A stretch of 64,000 bases of DNA, taken from Alcanivorax limicola (GTDB lineage: Bacteria; Pseudomonadota; Gammaproteobacteria; Pseudomonadales; Alcanivoracaceae). Location of the stretch: assembly GCF_019931215.1 (NCBI RefSeq), contig NZ_JAIOUB010000003.1, forward strand, positions 248,001 through 312,000, in the 5' to 3' direction. The translations under genes and the position numbers were made by a program. The notes below the pieces were generated by a model. That model did no database searches, was not told the DNA's origin, and saw only the letters and a list, made by a program, of their open reading frames with translations. Below, in pieces: positions 45,168-53,599 of the stretch (its first letter is position 1; each line of letters opens with the position of its first letter).

Positions 45168-46077
45168 AAAACGTGCCCTGGTGTTGGGGTGTGGCGGCGT
45201 CGCCGGGGCCGCCTGGTCGATTGCGGCGCTGGCCAGTCTGGAGCAGACCCTGGGCTGGGATGCTCGCGAGGCGGATGTATTGATCGGCACGTCGGCGGGC
45301 GCCGTGCTGGCCGCGCTGCTGGGCGCCGGTGTGTCGGTGGCGCAGATGGTGGCCAGTCAGCGCGGCGAGGCCACGGATTGCATCTGGGATCATGACACGG
45401 CCACAGGCGGTGCCTTGCCGCCGCTGCCCGGACTGTCGCTGACGGCGTTGCCATTGCTGCGAAAAGGCCTGCGTGGCCAACTGCCCGCGCTTACCGCATT
45501 GGTCGGCGCCTTGCCGCGCGGGCAAGCGGACATGACGCCGTTTACTGCGCTGATCGACAGCGTCGTGCCCGCCGGTGCGTGGGCACCACATCCTGCGACC
45601 TGGATCATGGCCGTTGATGCCGACAGCGGCGAACGGCTGGCACTGGGCCGCAGCGACGCGCCGACCCTGCCGCTGAGTACGGCCGTTTGCGCGTCCTATG
45701 CCGTGCCCGGCTGGTGCCCGCCGGTCACCTGGCAGGGCCGGACGCTGCTGGACGGTGGCATCGTATCGCCGGTGTCGGCAGACATGTTGTTGGGCACAGA
45801 CGTGACAGAAGCCATCGTGCTCGCCCCCATGGCGTCCTCTTCGCCTGATCGGCCGCGCCACCCGGCCGCACGGATCGAACGCCGGGTGCGGCGTTACATG
45901 ACGGCGATTGTCGACCGTGAAGTGGCGGCACTGGAAACGGCGGGCATTCGTGTGATCAGACAGGAACCGGGTGCCGAGGATTTGCAGGCCATCGGTTACA
46001 ACATGATGGACCCGCGCCGTCGCCGACGGGTGTTTGATACCGCTGTCCGCACGTGTTTTCAGCGCGCTGCTGTCTAG
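45151..46077 (+). CDS. patatin-like phospholipase/acyl hydrolase
   Basis: The 308-aa product has patatin landmarks: an oxyanion-hole segment VLGCGGVAGAAWSIAAL, the nucleophile elbow VLIGTSAGAVLAALLGAG (GxSxG), and the catalytic aspartate in LLDGGIVSPVSADML. Together these form the Ser-Asp dyad of patatins. The start is ATG 45151, nine bases after AGGAGG and inside the end of the monooxygenase gene; ATG 45145 would be only three bases away from the ribosome site. No signal peptide is visible, so cytoplasmic or membrane-associated action is expected. The overlap suggests a functional pair in which the hydrolase cleaves esters formed by the monooxygenase. Confidence 0.87.
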   Translation: MSPQSEKRALVLGCGGVAGAAWSIAALASLEQTLGWDAREADVLIGTSAGAVLAALLGAGVSVAQMVASQRGEATDCIWDHDTATGGALPPLPGLSLTALPLLRKGLRGQLPALTALVGALPRGQADMTPFTALIDSVVPAGAWAPHPATWIMAVDADSGERLALGRSDAPTLPLSTAVCASYAVPGWCPPVTWQGRTLLDGGIVSPVSADMLLGTDVTEAIVLAPMASSSPDRPRHPAARIERRVRRYMTAIVDREVAALETAGIRVIRQEPGAEDLQAIGYNMMDPRRRRRVFDTAVRTCFQRAAV

Positions 46078-46125
46078 CCCTTATACTGCGGCTCGGTGTG
46101 AGGAAATGCAGTGTGAGGAGAGGGG

Positions 46126-46734
46126 ATGTACGGTGATCTGCATGAAGAGCGGCTGCAACAGGTCACAGGCTGGTTGCGGCAGCAGGGTGCCCGCTCGGTC
46201 CTGGACCTGGGGTGTGGCAGCGGCACGCTGCTGACGCTGCTGGCGGCTGACACGCGCTATCAGCGTTTGCTGGGCGTGGAGCATATGGCCGAGGGGCTGG
46301 CGGTTGCGCGGCAGGCGCTGGCGGCGCATCTGGGTGCGGACGGTCTGAGCCGGGTGACGCTGCTGCAAGGGCGCTATGACGACCCGGGCCTGCCGCTGAC
46401 CGGCTTCGATGCGGCGGTCATGATCGAAACCATCGAACACAACCCGCCAGAACGGCTGGGCGGCGTGGCGCAAACGGTGTTCGGCGTCTATCGGCCGGGG
46501 CTGGTGGTGGTGACCACGCCCAACGTCGAATTCAATCCCTTGTACGGCCTTGGCCCCGGTGAGTTGCGCGAAGCGGGCCATTATTTCGAATGGACCCGGC
46601 AGCGCTTCCGGCAATGGGGCCGCCGTGTTGCCGAGCAACACGGCTACCTGGTGCGCTTCGATGGCATCGGCGAGCAGGACCCGGATCGCGGTGCGCCGTG
46701 CCAGGCGGCGCGTTTTACGTTGCCTTCCGGCTGA
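46126..46734 (+). CDS. solitary Hen1-type RNA 3'-terminal 2'-O-methyltransferase domain
   Basis: The 202-aa product is a class I SAM methyltransferase with motif [13 protein letters not shown] (25-36) and GVEHM. Its metal-binding core matches Hen1: E101, E104 and H105 in [14 protein letters not shown]152 in [16 protein letters not shown], and the [14 protein letters not shown] segment. Hen1 methylates the 2'-OH of the 3' nucleotide of RNA; the bacterial enzyme usually is about 465 aa, pairs with the Pnkp repair kinase/ligase, and has an N-terminal ligase-activating half. Here only the methyltransferase half exists and no pnkp is in the window. ATG 46126 has AGGAGAGGGG upstream, with a possible -10 (TATACT) at 46082. 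Confidence 0.8.
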   Translation: MYGDLHEERLQQVTGWLRQQGARSVLDLGCGSGTLLTLLAADTRYQRLLGVEHMAEGLAVARQALAAHLGADGLSRVTLLQGRYDDPGLPLTGFDAAVMIETIEHNPPERLGGVAQTVFGVYRPGLVVVTTPNVEFNPLYGLGPGELREAGHYFEWTRQRFRQWGRRVAEQHGYLVRFDGIGEQDPDRGAPCQAARFTLPSG

Positions 46735-47260
46735 GCGCCGTGAGCATGTTCGGCTGCAGGATTTCAATCCAGTAGCCGTCCGGGTCGCGGATAAACGCGA
46801 TGCCTTTCATCTTGCCGTCGTCGGGTCGCTTGACGAAATCGGCGCCGAGTTTTTCCAGACGTGCCGCAGCGGCATAGATATCCGGTACCGCAATGCCGAT
46901 ATGCCCATAGCCCTGGGGCTTGTCATTGCCGTTGTGGTACTGAAAGTCGGCGTCGTCTTCCGTACCCCAGTTATGGGTCAGCTCCAGAATGCCGCTGCCA
47001 CTGAAGGTCCAGGTGGTGCGCTCGCCATCGTCAGACGGAATGTCGGCAGCGTCGCTGGCATAGCCGAGAAAATACAGCGAGAACTGCATCTCCGGAAAAT
47101 CCAGCTTGCGCAGCAGCCGCAGGCCCAGCACGCGGGTATAAAAGTCCAGGCTGCGGGCCGGGTCCTTGATGCGCATCATGCTGTGGTTGAACACGTAGCG
47201 TTGGGTTTCGGCGTCGGGTTGTTCACAAAGGCCGGGGGCCTGCTCAAAGTGACGGGACAT
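46715..47260 (-). CDS. gloA: lactoylglutathione lyase (glyoxalase I)
   Basis: GloA isomerises the methylglyoxal-glutathione hemithioacetal to S-lactoylglutathione. The 181-aa product is the longer, Pseudomonas/eukaryote-like form with [41 protein letters not shown] with a metal-ligand Glu, [12 protein letters not shown] with a His ligand, and [18 protein letters not shown] with the last Glu. The insertions around 65-95 ([17 protein letters not shown]) are typical of the zinc-dependent group. The start is ATG 47260. Its 3' end overlaps the Hen1-like gene by 20 bases in the convergent direction. Confidence 0.95.
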   Translation of the reverse strand: MSRHFEQAPGLCEQPDAETQRYVFNHSMMRIKDPARSLDFYTRVLGLRLLRKLDFPEMQFSLYFLGYASDAADIPSDDGERTTWTFSGSGILELTHNWGTEDDADFQYHNGNDKPQGYGHIGIAVPDIYAAAARLEKLGADFVKRPDDGKMKGIAFIRDPDGYWIEILQPNMLTALSRKAT

Positions 47261-47401
47261 CAGGGGGCTCCGTTGCGTCAGGTGTCTTCAGATCAAAGCG
47301 TCTTCACGTTCACGTGGCTCCGCATGGATCAGCATAGTCCAGAACAGGTGTGGCATGAGTACAGTATGCTGGCCTGCTATCGCCAACCCGGGAAGACATG
47401 A

Positions 47402-48784
47402 ATGATTCGGTTGCACGAAAGGATAACGGTTCCGCGCAGTGTGGCAGAGTGTTATCGCTACCTTGCTGATTTTTCCACCTGTGAGCAATGGGACCCGGGC
47501 GTCTACCGGGCCCGCAAGACAACGCCGGGCGCGCCGGCAACGGGTACGGCCTTCGCGCTGATACTCAGCAGCGCCGGGCGACGCGTGCCCATGACCTATC
47601 ACATCACCCGCATGACGCCCCACAGAGAACTGGTGTTGCAGGGGGAGGGCGACGGCTTTCGGGTCGTGGATACGCTGCGCTTCCGCAACGCGGGTAACGG
47701 CACGACAAGCATCGATTACGTTGCGGACATGACCTTCACCGGGCCTGCGCGTCTGCTCGGGCCGGTCCTGGCGCGCTGGCTCAGGCGGATGGGGCGGCGC
47801 GCCGTCGCGGGGCTGGCCCAGGCCCTGACGCCGCAACAGACGCTGCCGCAACCTTCCTGGTCTGATCGTCTCGGTCACCGCGCGCTGTTGCCGGCCTTTC
47901 GCGCCTTTACCGAGCGTGGCTATCTGGCCATGCCGGACAAGTCGTTGAGCGATTATGTGGATGGCCGTACCTACGTGATCACCGGCCCGACAAGCGGGTT
48001 GGGGCTGGCGGCGGCGCGCGAGCTGGCACGGCTGGGGGCACGCTTGTTGCTGGTCGGTCGTGATGGCGCGCGCCTGGCACAGGCTGCGGAGGACGTTTGC
48101 GCCTTCAGTGGTTGCCCGGCGTCGCAGGTCCGTGTGTTCGAGGCGGAACTGTCGCTGCTCAGTGAAGTCGCCCGGATCGCGCCGGTGCTGCGCGAGGCTG
48201 CGCCGCGACTCGACGGGCTGATCAATAATGCCGGTGCGCTGTTCGCGGAGCGGGATGTGACAACAGAGGGGCACGAGCGGGCACTGGCCATCAATTTGCT
48301 GGCGCCCTGGCGTTTGACCGCGTTGTTGATGCCGTCACTCACGGCTGCCAACGGCCGCGTCATCAATGTCGCCAGCGGTGGTATGTACGGGCAGGCATTG
48401 CAGCTCGATGACATGCAGTACACGCAGCCGCCTTACAGTGGCAGCAAGGCTTATGCCCGAGCAAAACGTGCATTGGTAAGCCTGACCGAGCACTGGGCGC
48501 AACAGCACCCGCAGGTCACTTTTCACAGCATGCATCCGGGCTGGGCCGCCACGCCCGGCGTAGCAAAATCCCTGCCGGCGTTCAATCGCCGTTTGCAGCG
48601 TTGGCTGCGCGACAGCCATATGGGGGCCGACACCATGGTGTGGCTGGCCACTGCTCCTGTGACAGCGGGCGGCAGCGGCCAGTTCTGGTTTGACCGGTTG
48701 CCCCGGCCAACAGCGGTGCTACCGGGCACCGCCGTGACCCCGGCGCAACAGCAGGCGTTACTGGCATGGCTGGAGGCGTTATGA
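47402..48784 (+). CDS. SRPBCC (polyketide cyclase-like) domain fused to a short-chain dehydrogenase
   Basis: This 460-aa protein combines two domains. Residues 1-145 look like an SRPBCC/START-type lipid-binding fold (IRLHERITVPRSVAECYRYLADFSTCEQWDPGV; DTLRFRNAGNGTTSIDYVADMTF). Residues 180-460 form an SDR of the retinol/DHRS12 type with TGPTSGLGLAAARELARLGARLLLVGRD, NNAGALFAERDVTTEGHERALAINLLAPWRLT, NVASGGMYGQ and YSGSKAYARAKRALV as the catalytic YxxxK. A hydrophobic substrate delivered by the SRPBCC domain to the dehydrogenase is a reasonable inference. The downstream hydrolase gene overlaps by ATGA. Confidence 0.82.
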   Translation: MIRLHERITVPRSVAECYRYLADFSTCEQWDPGVYRARKTTPGAPATGTAFALILSSAGRRVPMTYHITRMTPHRELVLQGEGDGFRVVDTLRFRNAGNGTTSIDYVADMTFTGPARLLGPVLARWLRRMGRRAVAGLAQALTPQQTLPQPSWSDRLGHRALLPAFRAFTERGYLAMPDKSLSDYVDGRTYVITGPTSGLGLAAARELARLGARLLLVGRDGARLAQAAEDVCAFSGCPASQVRVFEAELSLLSEVARIAPVLREAAPRLDGLINNAGALFAERDVTTEGHERALAINLLAPWRLTALLMPSLTAANGRVINVASGGMYGQALQLDDMQYTQPPYSGSKAYARAKRALVSLTEHWAQQHPQVTFHSMHPGWAATPGVAKSLPAFNRRLQRWLRDSHMGADTMVWLATAPVTAGGSGQFWFDRLPRPTAVLPGTAVTPAQQQALLAWLEAL

Positions 48785-49704
48785 CACAGCGGATGCGGCA
48801 TGGCGCGTTCATGCAAATGAGAGTGCAGGTGAGAGTGCAGGCGAGAGTGCTGGTGACAGTGCTGGTTATCGTCATAACCAGTGTCAGTTGCAGCAATCAG
48901 CAGCGCGTGGACACAGCGCCGCAGGCGCAGAAGGGGCTGGTGTTTTCACCACCGGAATGGCCGCAGACGCTCAGGGCGGATTTGCATCGGCCTGAGGGTG
49001 ACGGCCCGCACGCCGCCGTGTTGCTGGTGCACGGCGGCGGTTGGGCGGGGCGCTCCCGGGATGACATGACCGGCATCGCCGAGCAGCTGGCCGAAGCGGG
49101 TTATGTGGCGCTGAATATCGATTACCGTTTTGCACCGGACTATACGTTTCCGGCCCAATTGCATGACTTGCAGATTGCCATGGCATGGTTGCATGACAAT
49201 GCCGAAACCCTGGCTATCGACACCGCGCGCATCGGTGCACTGGGTTATTCCTCCGGCGCCCATCTGGTCAGCCTGCTGGGACTGGTGGCGGGCCAGGGGG
49301 ACGCGTTGGATGCACCTTATGGCGGCGCAATGACCCGGCCAGCGGCTGTTGTCGCGGGCGGCACGCCGACGGATCTGCGCAAGTTCCGTGGCGGCGGGCT
49401 GGTGCCGCAGTTTGTTGGCGCGACCCAGAGTGAGGCGCCGCAGGCCTATGTGGCGGTCTCGCCGGTGTCGCATGTGCATGCCGATGCGCCGCCGTTCCTG
49501 CTGTTTCATGGCAGCCTTGATCGCACCGTGCCGCTGGATCACGCCACGGATTTTGTCGATGCGCTGGCGGCAGCCGGTGGCGATGTGACGTTTTATCAGC
49601 AGCCACGCCGTGGCCATATCACCAGCTTCCTGCTGCGCGGCGGCGCCATGGAGGAAGTCCTGGCGTTCTTTGCACAGCATCTGGGTGTCCCTGATCCTTT
49701 GTGA
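48781..49704 (+). CDS. alpha/beta hydrolase (esterase/lipase class), exported
   Basis: The 307-aa product has an oxyanion-hole motif VLLVHGGGWAGRSRDD, NIDYRFAPDYTFPAQLHDLQIAMAWLHDN, the nucleophile elbow ALGYSSGAHLVSLLG (GxSxG), a catalytic Asp in FHGSLDRTVPL and a catalytic His in RRGHITSF. This is the carboxylesterase/BD-FAE pattern. The N-terminal 40 residues are an odd hydrophobic signal built from near-repeats (RVQVRVQARVLVTVLVIVI) ending in SVSC, possibly a weak lipobox. ATG 48781 overlaps the SDR stop (ATGA); the in-frame ATG 48817 at the start of the repeat is an alternative. Confidence 0.83.
   Translation: MTQRMRHGAFMQMRVQVRVQARVLVTVLVIVITSVSCSNQQRVDTAPQAQKGLVFSPPEWPQTLRADLHRPEGDGPHAAVLLVHGGGWAGRSRDDMTGIAEQLAEAGYVALNIDYRFAPDYTFPAQLHDLQIAMAWLHDNAETLAIDTARIGALGYSSGAHLVSLLGLVAGQGDALDAPYGGAMTRPAAVVAGGTPTDLRKFRGGGLVPQFVGATQSEAPQAYVAVSPVSHVHADAPPFLLFHGSLDRTVPLDHATDFVDALAAAGGDVTFYQQPRRGHITSFLLRGGAMEEVLAFFAQHLGVPDPL
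48817..48864 (+). repeat. 12-bp tandem repeat (4 units) within the hydrolase signal sequence
   Basis: Units ATGAGAGTGCAG, GTGAGAGTGCAG, GCGAGAGTGCTG and GTGACAGTGCTG follow each other without gaps and encode the hydrophobic core of the signal peptide (four-residue repeats of the R-V-Q/L-V kind). Being in multiples of three, changes in unit number would lengthen or shorten the signal without a frameshift. Confidence 0.85.
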
Positions 49705-49822
49705 CCCGCGCAGCACTTTGCCGCATCACTGAAAGACCTGACTGCCCCGTGCCGTTAAACTGCCCCGCGTTGAGCGCAGCACGCGGTGTGTGTGCTGTAT
49801 TGCACGGAGCACGGGGGATTTC

Positions 49823-50509
49823 ATGAAAGCGATCGAGCGTATTTTTGGTGTGGGCGGCGTAGTGCTGTTGGCGATCAGTATTGCCCTGGGCGTGCATACG
49901 CACCGGTTTATTGCCGACAGTGTCGAAGCCGACGGCATCGTCATGGATCTGAAAATGTCGCGTTCCAGCGACAGCACCACCTGGCGACCGGAAGTGTCTT
50001 TCGAGGCGGCGGATGGCCGCACCTACCGGTTTGTCAGCAACTCGGGCAGTAACCCGCCGGCATACCAGCGCGGAGAGAGAGTTGTCGTGCTGTATCACCC
50101 TGACAGTCCTGAGAAAGCCCGTATCAGGGGCTTCTTCTCGCTGTGGGGCGGCGTAGCGATCTGCGGGTTGGTTGGCGTCATATTCGCCGGGGTGGGTTTC
50201 GGCATTATCGGCTTTCGCCACGTGTCAGCCCGTCGCGCCAGACACCTCCGTGCGCACGGTCGCCGTATCGAAACGACATTCCAGGGCGTGGAGCAGAACA
50301 CCCGCGTGCGCGTCAACGGGCGATCACCGTTCCGCATTATCACGCAGTGGCAAAGCCCGACTGACGGCAAGGTGCATGTGTTTCACAGCAGCAATCTCTG
50401 GTTTGACCCTACGGATCACATCACACGGCGCTCGCTGACGGTGTATATCGATCCGCAGAATCCGCGTCGCTATGCCATGGACACGGATTTTCTGCCGAAA
50501 CTCGCCTGA
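49823..50509 (+). CDS. DUF3592 membrane protein
   Basis: The 228-aa product has one membrane helix at about 8-27, a soluble beta-rich domain (VSFEAADGRTYRFVSNSGSNPP, YQRGERVVVLYHPDSPEKARI), a second helix pair at about 105-135, and a second similar domain (FRIITQWQSPTDGKVHVFHSSNLWFDP, LTVYIDPQNPRRYAMDTDFLP). These are DUF3592 features. No function is established. The ATG at 49823 follows GGGGGATTTC. It stands alone between the hydrolase and GNAT genes on the same strand, with 118 and 135 bases of spacer. Confidence 0.8.
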   Translation: MKAIERIFGVGGVVLLAISIALGVHTHRFIADSVEADGIVMDLKMSRSSDSTTWRPEVSFEAADGRTYRFVSNSGSNPPAYQRGERVVVLYHPDSPEKARIRGFFSLWGGVAICGLVGVIFAGVGFGIIGFRHVSARRARHLRAHGRRIETTFQGVEQNTRVRVNGRSPFRIITQWQSPTDGKVHVFHSSNLWFDPTDHITRRSLTVYIDPQNPRRYAMDTDFLPKLA

Positions 50510-50644
50510 TCGTAAAAGCCTGTATCAGTCTGCCCGGGCGTCCGAACTCCGGTCACCGCAATGGACTCTTACCTGTGGGGGATGCCAGTACGGGGTTCAC
50601 GTGGAAGGTTCATGTGGAAAGCCCCGCGGAAGGAGAACCAGGCT

Positions 50645-51139
50645 ATGACCATAATGCAGAAGCGCGTGGCAGCAAGCCGGATTCAGGTGCGTGACGCACG
50701 CAGCGATGACCACACGGCATTGCTGCCGTTACGCCAGGAAGCCATCAATGCCTTGCGCCGGATTTACCTGCCCGCCGACGAGATGCCGGGCATGCGCCGG
50801 GTGATGCCCCGCTTCGACACGCTGGTTGCGGTTGTGGATGGCGAGCTTGTCGGCACGCTGGAGTACACGCTGGCGCACACTGCAGTCTACTTGCAGGGGC
50901 TGGGCGTGGCGGAGGCCTGGCAGGGGCAGGGCGTGGCCCGCAAGCTGGTGGATGCCGTCGGCGGACTGGCAGAGCGGTATCCGTTGCCGCGACTGGAACT
51001 CTGCACTATTCGCGAAACCGGCAATGTACAGGTGTTCGAGCGGCTCGGGTTTCGTGTGTGTGAGGAGGCGCCGTCGACGCAGTTTGTGGGCGCGGTGGGT
51101 CAGCCCGTGTCGGAAGTCGTGATGATGAAACAGCTCTGA
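50645..51139 (+). CDS. GNAT family N-acetyltransferase
   Basis: The 164-aa product has the GNAT fold with a clear acetyl-CoA motif A, LGVAEAWQGQGVARKLVDAVGG (QxxGxG/A), followed by LELCTIRETGNVQVFERLGFRVCEE with the conserved family Asn, and a C-terminal strand VVMMKQL. The N-terminal part (IQVRDARSDDHTALLPLRQEAINAL) is the usual substrate-specificity region. The acceptor is not predictable. ATG 50645 is preceded by AGGAG; a longer frame from 50561 lacks a ribosome site. Confidence 0.82.
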   Translation: MTIMQKRVAASRIQVRDARSDDHTALLPLRQEAINALRRIYLPADEMPGMRRVMPRFDTLVAVVDGELVGTLEYTLAHTAVYLQGLGVAEAWQGQGVARKLVDAVGGLAERYPLPRLELCTIRETGNVQVFERLGFRVCEEAPSTQFVGAVGQPVSEVVMMKQL

Positions 51140-51271
51140 ACCAGGCACTGACACAGGTTACATTCTTTCGCTCAGCGGCAACGCCTGTGACATATTCCCT
51201 ACATACTCCACATACCGCCCTTGCCGCGCCTGCCGCCTAATAAGCGCAAATACAACAATCGGGCGTGCGCT

Positions 51272-53344
51272 ATGTTATTCCTTTCTCGTTTGCTGCTGGC
51301 GATGTCAGCAGTGTTCCTGGTCGCCTGTGGCGGCGGCAATTCCGGCTCGCTGGGATCTGGTGGTTCGCCGGATGATCGCAATGACGCCCCCGGCGTAGGC
51401 GGTCCGGCCAATCCGGACCCTGATCGCGAGCTGCGTCCATTGCCGCAAAGTACTGATGAGCTGGCCGCTGCCAGCTGTACTCGCGGTGAACATCTCGAAG
51501 GCGGGCGCAGCTATCGTGTGTCCATGCCCTCGCGCGTCGACGGCGCCGCCATCGTCTTTCAGGTGTTCGAGCCACGGCATATGGATTGCAACACGGGCCA
51601 TCCGCTGGTGCTGGAAGGCCACGGCTTCGGCGGTGGTCGGCAGACCGAAGCGGGTACGGCGTTTGCCGGGCCCATCGGTCCGTTGGTGGATGCGGGCTAT
51701 GCGGTGATCAGTATTGACCAGCGCGGCCACGGCGAAAGCGGCGGTACAGTGCGGGTCATGACCCCGGATTTTGAAGGGCAGGACCTGATCCAGATCGTGG
51801 ACTGGGCCGAGGCCAATCTGGATTACCTGGCCTATGCGCCGAACCACACCGGTTTCGACAACCTGCTGCTGGGCGCCATGGGCGCCAGCTATGGCGGTGG
51901 TTTTCAATATTCGCTCTACACCATGGACCCGGACCAGCGGCTGGATGCCATGGTGCCGCACATTACCTGGCACGATCTGAGCTACAGCCTGAGCCCGGGG
52001 GATGGCGTCAAATCCTATTGGGGGCTGTTCCTGACGGCCGCCGGTGATGGCGGCACCCAGCTGGCCATGGACCCGCTGCTGCGCGCGTCGTTGATCGAGG
52101 CGGCCGCAGTGAATGTGCTGCCCCCCTCGACACAGGACTTCCTGCATTACAGCGGCCTGGCCTATACCTGCAGCAACAGCCGTAATCTGCAATTACTGGA
52201 TTCCCCCGGCACCGGTGACTTTTCACTCGACCCGCTGCTGCAATTGCTGGCACCACTGACAGGCGGCGGCAGTTTTATCGTCAATCAGCCCCGCGGTGAG
52301 TTGTACCCGGTGGATGTGTTGATGTTCCAGGGCTTCCGGGATTCCCTGTTCACCTTTAACGAAGCCTTCTGGAACTACCAGTGCCTGCAACAGGCGGGCG
52401 GCGACGTGCGCCTGCTGACCTATCCGTTCGGGCACCACTTCTTCTCGCCCAATGCCGGTTTCGTGCTGGAAGCCGCCAGCGGGCTGCCGACCTTGCTCGG
52501 CGCCTTGCCGGATCTCGCTGACGGCAATCTGAACACCTTTGCATCCTGCGGGGATGTGGATGCCGGCACCGCGACGGTGGCCTGGTTCGATGAAAAACTT
52601 CGCGGTATCGGCAATGCCGACGATGTGGTGACCTCGGGCCAGGATGTCTGCATGACACTGACCTATGGCGATTCGGTAAACGTCCCGGAAGTGACCGTCG
52701 GCGGGCACGAATTCGCCATCGAAGGCCCCGGCGGTTTGCCGGTGATCGCGCGCTCCGGCGCACTGGGCGTGGTGCCGACATTGGTCGGTCTGGGGTCTGT
52801 GACGGAAGAAGCGGTCATTGCCGGCATTCCGACACTGAGCGTGACGCTGACCGATCCGCTCGCAGAGCTGAATCAGCTGGAAGACGTCCTGCTGGACCCG
52901 CTGCTGTGCAATGAGGTGATTCTGGGTCTGCTGGGCCCGCTGCTCAATCCGCTGTTGTGCAGCCAGACCACACCGCCGGTGCTCAGCATCAAGGGCGATG
53001 ACATGATCCTGTTCGCGGGCATCGGTGTGATACGCGCCAATGTTTTGCCGGAAGTGCCGCTGCCTTTGCCGATACCGGACCTGATCGACGAGCAGGTATT
53101 TCCTTTGCGTGGTTTCGGTACTCATGAGGTCACATTGGAAGGCATCGCCGAGCGGTTGCAGCCCGGCGATCAGTTGTACCTCATGTTGTACGGCGTGCAC
53201 CCGACGTTTATCGCGACCTTCTCCCGGGATCTGCTGTCCATCGCGGTGGATGTCCAGGGGCATGTCCGAGTACCGCTGCTGACCGCCGACGGCCGCACTG
53301 CCCTGCCAGCGGAAGCTGTCGGGCCCAGTCTGTTGCCGCGCTGA
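51272..53344 (+). CDS. large surface lipoprotein of the CocE/X-Pro dipeptidyl-peptidase-like hydrolase type
   Basis: The 690-aa product has a lipoprotein signal (AMSAVFLVAC) and a Gly/Ser/Pro-rich spacer to about 60. An alpha/beta-hydrolase domain follows with VLEGHGFGGGRQTE, ISIDQRGHGESGGTVR and the elbow LLGAMGASYGGGFQYSLY (GxSxG with S in ASYGG). VDVLMFQGFRDSLFTFNEAFWNY supplies the Asp region and YPFGHHFFSPN the candidate His. A C-terminal beta domain (about 480-690) carries hydrophobic-rich repeats such as LLDPLLCNEVILGLLGPLLNPLLCSQ, which resemble the CocE/PepX C-terminal domain. The substrate is unknown; many such enzymes are esterases. ATG 51272 defines the signal peptide. Downstream are two palindromic elements. 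Confidence 0.8.
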   Translation: MLFLSRLLLAMSAVFLVACGGGNSGSLGSGGSPDDRNDAPGVGGPANPDPDRELRPLPQSTDELAAASCTRGEHLEGGRSYRVSMPSRVDGAAIVFQVFEPRHMDCNTGHPLVLEGHGFGGGRQTEAGTAFAGPIGPLVDAGYAVISIDQRGHGESGGTVRVMTPDFEGQDLIQIVDWAEANLDYLAYAPNHTGFDNLLLGAMGASYGGGFQYSLYTMDPDQRLDAMVPHITWHDLSYSLSPGDGVKSYWGLFLTAAGDGGTQLAMDPLLRASLIEAAAVNVLPPSTQDFLHYSGLAYTCSNSRNLQLLDSPGTGDFSLDPLLQLLAPLTGGGSFIVNQPRGELYPVDVLMFQGFRDSLFTFNEAFWNYQCLQQAGGDVRLLTYPFGHHFFSPNAGFVLEAASGLPTLLGALPDLADGNLNTFASCGDVDAGTATVAWFDEKLRGIGNADDVVTSGQDVCMTLTYGDSVNVPEVTVGGHEFAIEGPGGLPVIARSGALGVVPTLVGLGSVTEEAVIAGIPTLSVTLTDPLAELNQLEDVLLDPLLCNEVILGLLGPLLNPLLCSQTTPPVLSIKGDDMILFAGIGVIRANVLPEVPLPLPIPDLIDEQVFPLRGFGTHEVTLEGIAERLQPGDQLYLMLYGVHPTFIATFSRDLLSIAVDVQGHVRVPLLTADGRTALPAEAVGPSLLPR

Positions 53345-53387
53345 TTTCTGGTTGGTGTTTTCCATTCTTTGTTGGTTGGGTGGTTGT

Positions 53388-53505
53388 GGCCCTCGGGGGG
53401 CGGGGATGTATTTTCAGGACACGCCGTAAATACATCCCTGTAGTCTTGTGTTCGGCATCCATGCCTCACACAGTCCTGAAAATACATCCCCGCCCCCCGA
53501 GGGCC
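53388..53505. repeat. palindromic element with perfect 33-bp inverted arms
   Basis: The arms 53388-53420 and 53473-53505 are perfect inverted complements (33 of 33) and enclose 52 bases. The left arm begins GGCCCTCGGGGGGCGGGG and ends in GTATTTTCAGGAC. A related inner segment (AAATACATCCC) occurs in the loop. It lies 43 bases after the hydrolase stop. No transposase is nearby. It could be a non-autonomous mobile palindrome or a strong transcript-ending structure. Confidence 0.85.
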
Positions 53506-53599
53506 GTCACGCGCAGCCCGGTTAATAGCTCTCAGCCAACTGGCGGTTTTGTTCCTCCAGAAAGTCGATAACAGCTACCGAACTCCGAATTTCCTGCCA

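Noticed and set aside
53380..53571. Small open frames across the palindromic elements
   Set aside because: They are generated by the inverted repeats, lack ribosome sites and appear on both strands.
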